From Penicillium oxalicum (taxonomy: Eukaryota; Ascomycota; Eurotiomycetes; Eurotiales; Aspergillaceae): a stretch of 64,000 bases of DNA. Shown one piece after another: positions 21,600 through 33,247 of this stretch (position 1 is its first letter; every line of letters starts with the position of its first letter). Location: NCBI RefSeq assembly GCF_001723175.1, contig NC_064656.1, positions 1,674,001 to 1,738,000 on the forward strand, read 5' to 3'. The position numbers were made by a program, and so were the translations under genes. The notes beneath the pieces are model-generated. The model saw nothing but the letters and a program-made list of their open reading frames with translations. It searched no databases and was not told the origin of the DNA.

Positions 21600-23147
21600 C
21601 TAAACTCGAGCAACCTTCAATCCTACTTTACACACCCTCGCCGCCATCAAAGTCACCGTCCCAGCCAGCATGGTGCTCCCTGTAAACATCTGCGCATACA
21701 AATACCCCCCATCGTCACATTCAATCAAAGCTCCCGCAATCGGGGATCCGATCAGCGCCGCCACCGCCACCACACTCATGACCATCCCCATGCGCACCCC
21801 AATCTTCTTCAGATCAGTCGTCAATGTACTCAACGTCGCCGGGAACAACGACTGGATCCCCGCGGCGGCCAGGCCATACACGGCCGCAAATGCCCACAGA
21901 CCCGCCAGATCGGGCACGGCGGCCCAGCAGTAGGCCACGATTGCGGTGGCCGCACTAAAGGGGATCAAAAGGTTCAGTGGTCCGGTGAATTGATCGGCTA
22001 GTAGGTTGGGCACGAGTCGGCCCAGGACACCGACCCCGTTCATGACGAGGAGGAGGTCGATGGAGACGGACTCGGCCACGCCGATGATGTCGCGACTGAA
22101 ACTGCCAATGTAGTAGAATCCGACGTAGAGGCCCCAGAAGTTGAGGAACATGCCCACGGTGAAGAGGAAGTAGGGTCGTTCGCGAAAGGCGGCGAGTTCA
22201 AGCACGGGACCCGTCTTGCGTGGGGGGAGACGCTGCTGGAAGAAGAGCAGGCAGGGGATCAAGGTCGCCAGGGAGATGAATCCCAATGTGCGGATGGTCC
22301 AGGCGTATCCGATTCGGGGCAGTAGACTTCGGACAACGGCGGGGAAGACCAGCCCTCCTGTGGCGGAGCCCGAGGCACAGATACCGATGGCGATGCCGCG
22401 TCGTTTCAGGAAATAGGTTGAGATCATGGCCAAGGTGGGGACAAACATGAGGCCGCATCCGATACCCTGACCGAGCCCCTGCGCGAGAAACAGTTGCCAA
22501 TACTGCGTGCAGAGCGAGGTCATGAAGATGGAGAAAACGTTGAGAATGGCTCCGATGGTCACAGTGATGCGGAAGAAGCCCGCATCGGTGGCGCGGCCGG
22601 AGAAGGTCCCGATGAAGAAGAGCAGGAAGATCTGGATACTGCCGACCCAGGAGATGTCGGAGGGAGCCCGGTTGAGGGCAGTGGTGTAGTAGGTCTGGAA
22701 GACGCCGAAACTGTTGATGTATCCCCAGGTGTTGAAGATGATCAGGTGGCCGAGACCGGCTTGCAGCCAGGCCGTGAATCCTCCGTCGGGAGGAGGGCCG
22801 AGATCTTTGCCAGACTCGCGGGTGCGCACGACGGAGAGGGTGCGCGTGAGAACACTGACATTGGTAGGGGGTTGAGTGAGTTCATTCTGATGGTGAATTT
22901 CATGCTCCATCGTCTCATCATTTCCCTCCCATGTGGATTCGTCTCCATCGGTAGATGCCGTGCTGTGTGGACGTGATGGACGATTAGCCTCGAGAGAGCC
23001 GAGATCGTCCCCATCCAAATATAAATGGCAGTGCTTTTCGTCGATGGTCTTCATTGTAATTTTTTTTCCTTTTGTTTCACCCACTCTCTCCCTCTTTCTT
23101 TTTTGTCTAAAAGACAATAACTTGGTGGATGTTGGCCCACTATCCAA
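21600..23147 (-). CDS. MFS monocarboxylate-type transporter
   Basis: The single-exon frame of 515 codons has about 12 membrane segments. A hydrophilic N-terminal tail leads to PPDGGFTAWLQAGLGHLIIF and NTWGYINSFGVFQTYY, the signature start of fungal MCT-like MFS proteins. A central block (GLGQGIGCGLMFVPTLAMIS, YFLKRRGIAIGI) and GVGVLGRLVPNLLADQ at the start of the second half fit the family. The likely start is Met32 at 23054 (MKTIDEKHCHLYLDGDDLG), giving 484 residues, because the preceding 31 codons are basic and the DNA there looks like a pyrimidine-rich leader when read on the minus strand. Substrate is unknown; relatives carry monocarboxylates, riboflavin or secondary metabolites. Confidence 0.9.
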   Translation of the reverse strand: MDSGPTSTKLLSFRQKRKRERVGETKGKKITMKTIDEKHCHLYLDGDDLGSLEANRPSRPHSTASTDGDESTWEGNDETMEHEIHHQNELTQPPTNVSVLTRTLSVVRTRESGKDLGPPPDGGFTAWLQAGLGHLIIFNTWGYINSFGVFQTYYTTALNRAPSDISWVGSIQIFLLFFIGTFSGRATDAGFFRITVTIGAILNVFSIFMTSLCTQYWQLFLAQGLGQGIGCGLMFVPTLAMISTYFLKRRGIAIGICASGSATGGLVFPAVVRSLLPRIGYAWTIRTLGFISLATLIPCLLFFQQRLPPRKTGPVLELAAFRERPYFLFTVGMFLNFWGLYVGFYYIGSFSRDIIGVAESVSIDLLLVMNGVGVLGRLVPNLLADQFTGPLNLLIPFSAATAIVAYCWAAVPDLAGLWAFAAVYGLAAAGIQSLFPATLSTLTTDLKKIGVRMGMVMSVVAVAALIGSPIAGALIECDDGGYLYAQMFTGSTMLAGTVTLMAARVCKVGLKVARV

Positions 23148-23732
23148 GTAGGGCTAATCTGCTGCCTTTAAACAAGCCAGAGCCTCCGTTCAGATCACTG
23201 GTCAGTGCAATTGCAAGAGCAGATAGTCATGAATTGTACTCCAAATCGATCCAGACCCAAAAAAAAGAAGTAAAAGGGAGACGTGGAATCCCAAAGCCTT
23301 TGATTTAAAAAAGCAGATGACCAGGTCGATTGGATCCAAATTTGACCTCAACCTCCATTCAAGTCGCACTGACTCGACTCCAACAAGCGAAATCCCGATG
23401 CTGAATCTTGTTAATCGTGGTCTTGATTCTTCACCCGAGTCACCAGCAATGCTTCTCCAATGGCTTTGGTTCAGATTTCACGCCAAAACAAAAAAGTACA
23501 AGAGCGATCGTCCTCGCGGAGAGAATTTGGCTCTGATATGAATTAATAACAACTCTCCCCTTTACATTGAAAAAAAAAATTGGAAAGAAAAGGAAAGAAA
23601 AATGAGTCGACCCTTTTGACTCACCTCACAGACCCCGAAGCTACGGCCTCGAGTTATTACAAATCCTCCACGTTGACCAGTCTTAACAGAGTTCAGCGTA
23701 CAGATCCCGGGTTTCCACTTTTTTTTTTCATG

Positions 23733-23791
<59 letters not shown>

Positions 23792-25401
23792 CATGTTTGA
23801 CCCGCCAAAAAGCCGTTCACGGCCCGCCGAATGCGGAGCGACGGGATCGACTCGAGTCCGTGCCACGTCGGAGGCGACAAGGGCGCGGGATTCGAGCCGA
23901 TCGGGGCGTCGTAGTTGGCCAAGTCTGAGAGAGGCATGTTGAGAGGCTTCTATCGGACAGATTGCCGATAGTGGAGAACGGGTCCACGTGGAGATTCACC
24001 GTATGGACTGCAGGGTTCATGGGAGTGAGATGCAAAGGAGGAGAGCGAGTGAGTTTGAAGAGGGCAAAGACGCGCAGTGGATGCGTTGGGAGAACGTGAC
24101 ATGCGCGAGACGATACAGGATTGGGAGGAGATAAGTGACGGTCATGTCACTTGATCACAGGAGAATTTCCAGCAGAAGATGAATGTATAGACAGGACGGG
24201 ACTAAAAACAAAAGTCAAAAAGTGTCTACTTGCACTACTGTACGAAAGGTCTTGGCTCGATCAAGAGGTTGAGCTCACGATCATCATACGCTCGATCCTC
24301 TGCGGTGGAGAGTTGAGCCACAACTCTTAGCAGAGTGTAATTGGAAATGATGCGGATTGAATAATCATCTTCCACTATCACTCATGAGTCACTTCCTCCA
24401 GCGATGATCGTCGCAAAAGGGATACATGCGGCCATCGGGTATTGCGGCCCGCGGTGCGGCAGGAGGGTGGATATTTGATGATTTCATCAAAGGCCCAGAG
24501 GCTGGATGCTAGTGTCTCGTTCCCGGGCGAGAAAATCCGATCGCGTCTCGAGATTCAAGACCAAGAAGCAAAGAATGGGCAACCAGGATGTCTCCTCCAA
24601 AGATTGAGCCGGTCACCAGTTGTCCATCGTTCCTCTGCAAAGTGTACAATCTCCGAGCGGGTCTTTCGTCCCACGCTACGAGACTACTGTCAACTTGCAA
24701 GAACTTGAAAGTACATAGACAGGGCCGTAAACGGACGAGAGGCAAGACACGTCGCTGTAACATCTCAAGATCTAAATGGTGTAAATTGATGTATCCAGCA
24801 GCCTAAGAGAACAGACAAAGCACGCTGATTCAAAAAAGAAGAAGAAGAAAAAGAAAAGAATCAAACAACGAGAGTGCATCTATGGGGAACTGGTGAATCG
24901 AGAACAGCCAAACGGTTAAAACAACACCTGGCACACTCTCAGGCGCCTGACCACTGGTCTTTCGTCCAGGCAATTGAACTCTGGCCAGAACGATCGAAAA
25001 GAGGCTGTGTGTGTGTGACTACAAAAGTACTGCAAGGTCGGGTTGAGACGGAGAGAAAAGAGAAAGGAAAAGCAATCAAGGCTCAAACACACACGCACGC
25101 GCGTGGCTGTTCAAAGATCCAACTACGCCGGACACATTTCAACCTTCAACAATCAACATTCGACAGGCCTCCAGAGCAAAAGCGATGGGGAAACCCAAAG
25201 ACAACAACAGAGCCAAAACCAAGAAAGAAGAAAGGACGCGAGGCTGTACGCGGGAGAAAGAGAAAAGGAGGATGCAAGGATCGTGCTCTTCAGCCTCCGG
25301 AGGCAAAGGCCACGGTCGCGTCCCTGAGAATAAGGGAATCGAGACGGAGAGACCCATCAATACCCCGGAAGACATAATTCAATGGCTCGTCCGAACCGAC
25401 C
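23148..25401. other. intergenic region with promoter of the MFS gene
   Basis: This 2.2-kb interval lies between the 5' end of the MFS gene and the 3' end of the phosphatase gene. Frames of 60-167 codons occur on both strands, for example at 24874-25377, but are Lys/Arg-rich low-complexity translations without motifs. The TC microsatellite is listed separately. No RNA gene was recognised. Confidence 0.6.
23736..23789. repeat. (TC)27 microsatellite
   Basis: A perfect TC dinucleotide run of 54 bases lies about 680 bp upstream of the likely MFS start codon. It has no role visible in sequence beyond being hypervariable and possibly nucleosome-poor. Confidence 0.95.
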
Positions 25402-28400
25402 CTAACGGTCCTGGTACGAGGTACTATTGAGCATTTGGAGAGTACCGATCACATCCGCCGGCTCAAGCAGGTGCCAGCTCGCATCGGTCTGTTTGGAGCT
25501 GGCACCCACCGTGACCGAGTACACATGGTCCTGCGGGAGATTGAACTTTTGGAGCGCACGGAACATGTCTGATGAGGGAAGCGAAAAAAAAAAAAAAGGA
25601 AAAGAGCGTTAGCATACGGGTTATGTTTGCGAAGCGGATGGGAAACACCAGAGAAAAAAAAAGGCAAGAAAAACACAAAAAGAAATTGAGACAACGCGAG
25701 CACGTACCTTCATCGGTAAAGTCATCACCCAGGCACAAGATGAACTCGGGGGCATCGCCGGGCGCCGAGCCATATTCGTTGACCAGCCGGGTGGCAATGA
25801 AGCCCTTGTTGACAAAGGTCGGGCGCACTTCCAGGTTGGCCTTGCCAGCCATCACTTCCACGTCCCATCTCTTCGCGACCGTATCCTCCAGGGCCTTGCG
25901 GCATTCCCGTGCCTGGAATGCACCGTACTCCGGGTCGGCACGGCGGTAGTGCCAGGTGAGGGCTACCCGTTTACGCTCGATGAAGGAGCCCTGGGTGCGT
26001 TCCGTGTAGTGCTGGAACACTTCAATCACCTCTCGTTGCCAGCCCATGTCACTCTGTTCCGCCAAATTCTCCCAGTCCTCCGATCGCGGCTGGCGAATGA
26101 AACATCCGTGCTCGGCACTGAGGCCCAGTTCGGGCAAGTGGCCCATCCATTCGTCCAAAAAGGCCTGGTCGCGGCCACTGATAATCCAAACGGCATTGCG
26201 GGGATCTGCGGACAGGGTTTTGAGAGTGCGCAGAACGCGGTCGGAGGGAATGGCCGCCTGGGGATCCTTCACGATCGGGGTCAGGGTGCCATCGTAGTCG
26301 AACATGAAGAGGCGCTTCCGCGCCTTGCGGTACTGCTTCAGGAGTTTCCCCCGATCCAGAGCCGGAGTGGCCACGGACTGGTCAAAGGACGAGAGATTGG
26401 TGAGGAGGCGGTGGAGGAACATGAGGGACCAGGTGCTGACAGTATTCGTGATCACATGCTTGTACAGCTTCAGGTGCTGGTCCTTGCGTTGGTCGACCGG
26501 CATCTTGAGGGCTTTGTCGATCGCCCCGGCAACGCCCACCAGATCCCACGGGTTGATGTGAATGGCACTGGGCAGAGTGCCCGCGGTACCGGAGAATTCG
26601 GACAGAATCAGGGGACTGTGGTTACTTTGTTGGCAGACGATGTACTCGAGACTCGTGGTGTTCATGCCGTCACGGACGGTCGTGATGAGTCCGACGTCAG
26701 CTACCCGCAGAAGCGCAAAGTACTCCCGCTGGGACAAGTACTGCGGGTAGTATTGGACGGGGGAGAAACTGAGAGATCCAAACCGGCCGTTGATGGTAGA
26801 GACCAGGTTGGCAATCTGGCCCGCAATCTTGTTCTCCGGGTCTTCTTTCTCTTCCTCTACACTGGTCGGACTGGTCACCTGGATGAGAACGACCTTGTCC
26901 CGCCATTCGGGGTATCTCTCCAAAAAGATCTCAAAGGCCTGCAGCTTCTGAGCCACACCGCGGACACTGTCGAGACGGTCACGCCCGACGATGATCTTCT
27001 TCCCCGCGTACAACTTCCGAATGCCGTCCACTGTCTTCTCCAGATCGGGCTCTCCAAAGGCCGCCTTTTGGATGGCCTGCGCGTCGATGCCGATGGGGAA
27101 AACATCCACGGCCACGTGGGCCCCGTAGGCATCGACGCCGGCGGAATTGGACTCGAAGCCCAGAACACGAGTGCAGCAGGAGGACGAGAAGTGGCGAGAG
27201 TAGGAAAACGTCTGGAATCCGATCATGTTGGCGCCGAGGACGCCCGTGAGAACCTCCTTGCGCTTGGCCAGGCACCGCACAAACTCGCTACTGGGGAAGG
27301 GGGAGTGCAAGAAGAAGCCAATGTAGACGTTGGGAATGCGCTGGCGCAGCAGGCTGGGGAGTAAGAAGAGATGATAGTCGTGGATCCAGACCACATCGCC
27401 TTCCTGGTAGTCGGCGGCGATGCGGTCCGCGAACAACTGATTCAGACGGGTGTAGTCGGCCCACCAGCGCTGCTCCGACCGCCCATCGGTTGGGCCATGC
27501 TGTTTGTAGTGGAGGAGAGGATACAGCTCTCGCTCGGCGTAACGGCGCCAGCGGCCCTGGTCTTTGAGGAGGATGCTATCCTGGGGCTCCTCGGGCTCGT
27601 CCGAGAGCCAGACCGGCAGGATGCGGCCATACCGTCCCGAGGCCAGTTGCTCGTCCAGTCGCTCCCGCTCCGCCTTCTCCACGCTGATTCCATCCACCAG
27701 CGGGTTGGATGGAGGGTGTTGGCTGGCATCGACCGGGATCGGTGCGGCCGCCTTGTTGATCCCCATGGCGCCCGCGGCCGTGGCGCTTGCCGGGAGCTTG
27801 GCCGTGGTATTCGCGACCGCCTGCTGCAGAGGAACCTTGGTCTCCACGATGGGTTCCACCTCGCCCGTCCATCCCACCAGGGTGTGAGACCACTGCGTCT
27901 CGCTTGATGCAAGGTGTTTGAAGGAATCGAAGAGGGCCGACGTGCCGGATCGCGGCTTGAGCTCCTAAACAACAAGGTCATCAGTATCGTTTTCCATCCA
28001 CGTAGCCGTTGACATTGCATCATCGTCATCGTCATCCTCCTCAATGGTCAATGCTCTATGGTCCATGCTAAATCACATACCCAGTCGGAACCGCTCTTGT
28101 GATACACCTTGTAGGGAATGCAGAATGCGGCACTGATCAATCGACCGCTCAACTTCAATCCCGGATGTTGCGAACGGGGATCAATCTCCGGTGTCATGGG
28201 CGATGCGTCGCCCGTGAGACTGAGTCGTCGCAGAAGTTCCTCACCCGAGGACATCTTCCTCCTTCGGGGCTGCGACCGAGTCTGCGTTGTGTCGAGTGCC
28301 TCGGCCTTGACACCTGGGATATTGGCAAAGTAGGAGGGCGCATCATTGTCAGCGGGGTGGTTCTTATCGGCCGGCAGACTGGGTGTCGCATTCGTTGCCT

Positions 28401-28503
28401 CCTTGTAGGCATCTTCCTTGAACGCTTTCAGGCCCGGTCCGACCATGACGGGGTCTGGCTGGCTATCAGGGACCTTGGCTGGAGTTTTCCCTTGATCAGA
28501 CAT
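25402..28503 (-). CDS. tps2: trehalose-6-phosphate phosphatase (Tps2/OrlA)
   Basis: Three exons (28503-28081, 27964-25708, 25568-25402) total 2847 nt and 948 residues, normal for fungal Tps2. After a Ser/Pro-rich N-terminus there is a glycosyltransferase-20 domain (residues about 125-650: VVWIHDYHLFLLPSLLRQRIP, GFFLHSPFPSSEFVRCLAKR, LILSEFSGTAGTL), thought to be non-catalytic and structural in Tps2 proteins. A HAD phosphatase follows with FDYDGTLTP (Asp697/Asp699) and LGDDFTDED spanning the last intron (Asp888/889/892). It dephosphorylates trehalose-6-phosphate to trehalose in the trehalose synthase complex, for stress and spore tolerance. Frame continuity fails without the two introns (116 and 139 nt). 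Divergent from the gene at 30557, sharing a 2-kb intergenic region. Confidence 0.95.
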
Positions 28504-30556
28504 GGTTTTTTTTTCCTGAAGTCGCGGTGTGGTGGCGGGGTGAGAGATTCGGAGATGGCAGTCTCGTGATGTAACTCTCCGGGCGATGCACCTGGAACGA
28601 GAGTCCTCTAGGTCAGCGAGGGGTTGATTTGCATGTATGGTTTCCCCTCCCCCTTTTTTTCTTTCTTGGTAGAGACCTGATTGATCTCCTGAGGGGGGGA
28701 TACGTAGGCTGTAATTCAGGGAAAAAAATAAATGTTTGGGAGCGTACCTCGGAGGAAGACGGGGGAGGAGGGGGAAGAGGGCACGGGCGTCGAGGGGTTT
28801 GGATCGACACTGGGAGCGGAAGTGGAACTATGGGCGCGAACCAGCCATGGATGGACTGGGTAAATTGATCGGCGCAAAGAATTGGTCTGTCCACAGTTGG
28901 TGAGGTGGTGATCAAAGAGTTGAGATCCGAGAGTACACAGGCACAGGTCACGACCAGCTAATACTGAAAGTGTTGTCCAGCGAGAAGGGGGAAATAAAAA
29001 GAGAGAGAGAGAGTTCAGGACCGGTTTCCGTTCAAGTTAAACGAGGGGAGAGATGCCGATGGACTGAATGGCTGGACCGTTGGAGGGGCAAGCGGTGAAT
29101 AAGAACGCCATGCCGAAACAGGAACTGTTTTGCTCTCTGGTCCTCCTAGTTTATTTTATTTTTTTTACCTCAGGGCGGCTCGGTGAATCAGGGGAGCCCA
29201 ACGGAGTGAAAGAGGGTCCAGACGCCCAAAGGCAGGGGAGGTCAGAGAGTGAGGGCACATGTCTTCAGATCTACGTCATCTCATAGTTGGTTCTGCCGTC
29301 GTCTGGAGTCAGGGCCCGGCTGGGATAGTCGGCCTTTCGATAGGGTGAGCGAAGACGAGTGGGGGATGTGAAGGAGGAAAGTGGAAGGCGGAAGAGTCGA
29401 AGCTTCTAGACAACAGAGTAAAGACCAGGAGATAGAAGGAGACATGACAGAGGAAAAAGGGTTGATTGCTGCGGACCGATCTAGACGGGTCTGGCAAGTG
29501 TCTGGTACATGATCGAAAAGCTATGTTTCGCGGTGACTGCGAGGTACCTCTCTACCTGAGTACGTAACTACTAAGTACTTGAATTCATGGAATTCATGAG
29601 ATCAAATCAGTAGAGTCCGCACACCCGTCTACAGACAGTAATGGGCCGGGTTCAGCAAATCATCATCCTCTCTCAAACACCTGAACCCTCAGGGGAGGAG
29701 ATTTTGGAATTCGAGCTAAATATAAATGATCACTAGGGCCCGGCGGACTGAGGTAGAACCTCATCGAATGAACCGGTGGACTCGTGAGCAGATGCGGGAC
29801 TTTGGTTGTTGACGGTAGAAGAGGACGACTATCCTGGAAGGACGAATGATCATGGTGGACCAGAGCCGACCATGTCCTTCTACTGTGTCAGGGGAAAGTC
29901 ATCTTCACCAACCTTAGTGTTCACAGGTAAGACTGACCATATCCATGATGGATCCTTTAGGTAACTACAGTACTAGCAAAGTAATAGAGCTACAACCCAC
30001 TACCTAAGTATAGTGGTGGATTATGTGTTCATCACGTCAAACATGACAATCCTGACTACGAAAAGGCACATACCCAATCAGACACACTCAAGCATTTTAT
30101 ATAGAAAGATTCTCTCCTTATATCACATCTCTGGGCTTCATGACCAGTGACTGAAGTCATTTGTCTTGTTCCGTACAACGTCTGTCACGGCAGTTCCTGA
30201 TTTTGGCAGCCTCAAAACCAGCTGTGTCTGCTCCACTGCAGATCCAACTGGATCCGATCAATTGACACGCCAAGAAAGGGCCCCGTCGAGTCAATGTTGC
30301 AGGCCTGAAGAGCCTCAGGCGTATAGATCTTGCAGACCCCCCCCCCAAAAGGGACTAGCGTCTTTTCTGTATACATTGGGCCTTCTAAGCTCATGTGACG
30401 TCTGTAGTTTGTCCTGCACACCCGCTTATCGTTTATCCAACTTCAATCTTCTTATCTTTTTTCCCTATTTTGCGATCAACATGCCGTCCAAGTGATTTAG
30501 CCCTCAGAAACAGTCTTTCTCTTGACCTTCCTGGAACGTCTTCTTTCTCTCTGGCG
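28504..30556. other. shared promoter region between tps2 and the nucleotidyltransferase gene
   Basis: This divergent intergenic region holds the STRE-like cluster on the tps2 side. On the other side there is an 11-C run (30337-30347) about 200 bp before the start codon and a pyrimidine-rich leader. In-frame codons upstream of 30557 extend the open frame of the next gene back to 30395 but look like leader. No further gene seen. Confidence 0.6.
28619..29088 (-). promoter_or_regulatory. cluster of STRE-like AGGGG/CCCCT elements upstream of tps2
   Basis: The pentamer AGGGG (CCCCT on the gene strand) occurs at 28619-28623, 28692-28696, 28769-28773, 28793-28797, 29044-29048 and 29084-29088. That is six copies within about 590 bp upstream of the start codon. 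STRE sites of this sequence are the targets of Msn2/4-type stress activators and are usual in trehalose gene promoters. G-rich composition could produce some copies by chance, so function is inferred. Confidence 0.4.
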
Positions 30557-32326
30557 ATGCGCCTGTCACCTACCCAATCTGCTCGACTCTCCTCTCAGCT
30601 TGTCCGTCGAACTCAGTCCCAGTCGCTCTCTTCTCAAAATGACGATATCTTTACCGACAGTCTGCGCAAGACCTTGGACGCCCATCGCGCCTCAAATCGC
30701 GCCCGTCTGATCCGCAAAGTCTACCCTCGACATGATCCCCCGGGCCTGTTTCGGCCCTACATCCCACCGGAGAATCGGGCAGGGTATCAACCACCATCTC
30801 CACAATCAGAGCTACCAGCGGAGATTACCGAACCAGCCTCGTCTGATCAGACGCCAACGACGGCAATCCCGGTGACAACGGCCACCAGGCGGTCACGGTC
30901 TCGCTCACGGAAACAAACCCCAGAATTCAATAGTGCAGCACACCCCCGGCCCGAGGATCATGCCATTCACTCGGTGGGAGCAGTGGACTCTGGTCGCGTA
31001 GGTCAACTGCCATGGTTGCGCTATGTACCGGCAACCAGAGGGGTGTCTGGGCCGGGCACACACAGCGATGCCTCTGCATATCTGGATGCCGAAATCCATG
31101 CACTGCATCGCTACCTGAGCCCCACCCCAGCAGAACAGGGAACGATTACACGACTCGGCGGGGAGATTTCTTCCTTGTTGGAGTCTGTGGTTCCCTCCAC
31201 TCCTCTCCTCATCGGGTCTCGACGTACAGGCCTGGCGCTGGCGCATTCAGATCTCGATTTCCTCCTTCCTTTCAAAGACAGCTCCCGATCCTGGGACCGG
31301 GCTCGCCGGCCGAGTCCGAACCGACCACAGATCCGGGACGCGCATCTGACTCTGCTGCGTCGGGTGGAGCAAAAGTTACGAGAGATCCCGGCATTTCAAT
31401 TCGATCATCGATCTCCATCACAACAACGAGATCAAAAAGAACCGGACTCGGTCTACTTGTCTCGGTGGCCTAGTCTTGTCCTGGAGGCTCGTCACCGTCC
31501 AACAGGCCTGTTACTGCAATTTTATTGCGGTGAGGATATCCCCGCCCTGACCGAGTATATTCAAGACTATCTCGTCGAATACCCCTCTCTGGCACCGCTG
31601 TACACCAGCGCGCGCATCCTTCTCGAAGCCCGCGGTCTCTTTGGATCTCCTCGCGCGAAGACAGACACAGACACACGCACACGCACAGAAGCGGGAATCA
31701 GCCCCGACGCCCTCCTCATGCTCCTGGTCGCATTCTCCAAACTTCACCACGGTCGATTTCCCGGCCCGCACCGCCTCGGCGATCAATTCCTCGCCTTTCT
31801 CAAACTCTACGGCCGAGACATTGATTTTAGAACCACCGGAGTCGCGGTCGATCCTCCTGGCTTTTTCAACGCTAAAACCATTTCTGTCACCACTCCTCCT
31901 CCCTCTTCGTCCTTGACAAGGCCAAAAATAAACCACTCCAGCACCAAGCCCACCCCATCCACCCACGTTGAAATCCCCGCCGCTTTACGCGGTCAACGCT
32001 CCCTGCTCGCCGCCAAACGCACAGCCGCCGCGCGCGGTAACTTCTCCGCAAGTCGACGACTCTGCGTGCAAGATCCCACCCATTACATGAATGATCTGAG
32101 TCGATCGTGTACGCGCACGGCTCAAATTCAGAGTGCCTTCGCCGACGCGTATGAGCAGTTGCAGAAGGGTTGTGATATGTGGGAATATAATAGATCTGGA
32201 CCTGGGTCTGCATCTGGTCCTGGTTCTAAGAATTCCAATTCCACCATCTTGGGAATGGCGTTGCGGGCTAGATTTGATGGACTGGAGAGAATTAGGGAGG
32301 GAATTGTCAAAGATGATGGTTGCTAA
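30557..32326 (+). CDS. nucleotidyltransferase of the non-canonical poly(A) polymerase fold
   Basis: The single-exon frame encodes 589 residues from the Met at 30557. I prefer this Met to the one at 30395 because MRLSPTQSARLSSQLVRRTQSQ is Arg/Ser-rich without acidic residues, a good mitochondrial presequence. Residues 218-236 carry the nucleotidyltransferase motif (LLIGSRRTGLALAHSDLDF, Asp232 and Asp234). A PAP/OAS1-like helical domain follows (TSARILLEARGL, ISPDALLMLLVAF, GDQFLAFLKLYGRDIDF). The family adds nucleotides to RNA ends, perhaps in mitochondria here. Odd: where the third catalytic Asp is expected, the strand reads GLLLQFYC with Gln321. It may be an inactive homologue or have a shifted carboxylate. 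Confidence 0.7.
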   Translation: MRLSPTQSARLSSQLVRRTQSQSLSSQNDDIFTDSLRKTLDAHRASNRARLIRKVYPRHDPPGLFRPYIPPENRAGYQPPSPQSELPAEITEPASSDQTPTTAIPVTTATRRSRSRSRKQTPEFNSAAHPRPEDHAIHSVGAVDSGRVGQLPWLRYVPATRGVSGPGTHSDASAYLDAEIHALHRYLSPTPAEQGTITRLGGEISSLLESVVPSTPLLIGSRRTGLALAHSDLDFLLPFKDSSRSWDRARRPSPNRPQIRDAHLTLLRRVEQKLREIPAFQFDHRSPSQQRDQKEPDSVYLSRWPSLVLEARHRPTGLLLQFYCGEDIPALTEYIQDYLVEYPSLAPLYTSARILLEARGLFGSPRAKTDTDTRTRTEAGISPDALLMLLVAFSKLHHGRFPGPHRLGDQFLAFLKLYGRDIDFRTTGVAVDPPGFFNAKTISVTTPPPSSSLTRPKINHSSTKPTPSTHVEIPAALRGQRSLLAAKRTAAARGNFSASRRLCVQDPTHYMNDLSRSCTRTAQIQSAFADAYEQLQKGCDMWEYNRSGPGSASGPGSKNSNSTILGMALRARFDGLERIREGIVKDDGC

Positions 32327-33247
32327 GAGCTTTGTTTCCCCCCCCCCCCCCCTCTCTCTCCTTTCTGTCGGGAATCTGCACCACGTTTTTCACCCATACC
32401 ATTTCCCTCGATTTTGTGAATTGTCATTATGATACCCCCCTCCTCTTCTACTCGTCTCTTCCACACGGTATGTCTATCATGTATTATCTACACTATACGT
32501 CCATACACATATCACCATTCTGCATCTCTTGCAATCCCTCCCCCAATGGTTTTCCCAGTAGGAATTCAATGAGGGGGAGAAGGAAAGAAAAAAAATATTA
32601 TTATCTATATCAAAGAGCTTAAAATTTCAAATCCAGCCCTTGACCAACAGCCAAACAAGTCGTAGCCAGAACACAGGGTGTAATAGAGAAACAAAGAAAG
32701 AGATGCCCGCCCACACAATATCACAAAGCTATGCAGGTGCCACAATCCAAGGAACAAAACAATGCAAATTAGCAATTGTGCCTTGGGGGCAGTTCCAGCC
32801 CACGACATTCCCTTCGTTTGAAAGGGAGTAAGAGAGGGGGGAGAAAACAAAGATAAACCACATTTCAAGACGGGGGGAGAGCGAGGGGGAAGTGAAAGGG
32901 GAAGAGGAATTGGACAATTGATGGCCTCCAACCGTGGATGGAAACATCAAGATGAAACAATGCATATATGTGATGCGAATCGAGGATAGTAATGTAGTTG
33001 TTATGGAGAGATCTCGAGACAAAAAAAAATGGGAATATCGACGGGAAAGATGAGGCCAGAGTTAGGGCTGTTGTACCATGGGCTCCTTATGCGATGCGAT
33101 GCGCCACTTTGTCGTACAAGTTCGGGTATGGAATCATGACAGGATGAGAACATCAGTTGCTGAGAGGTGTCAGTCAGGAATCAAGTAATGAATGCACACA
33201 TGATCAATGCATCTGACCAGAGGCGAGGGGAGAGGGAAAGATGCTTA
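32327..33247. other. 3' intergenic region between convergent genes, with poly-C run
   Basis: A 15-C run (32338-32352) lies just behind the stop codon of the nucleotidyltransferase gene. The rest contains AT-rich stretches (aaaaaaaatattattatc near 32587) likely to serve as polyadenylation regions for both convergent genes. No coding frame is convincing. Confidence 0.6.

Noticed and set aside
24874..25377. Plus-strand frame of 167 codons
   Set aside because: Lys/Arg/Glu-rich low-complexity translation in the 3' flank of tps2 without any recognisable feature.
25949..27364. Open frame of 471 codons on the plus strand
   Set aside because: It lies entirely opposite the conserved tps2 exon 2 and has no domain; GC-rich coding DNA gives such antisense frames by chance.
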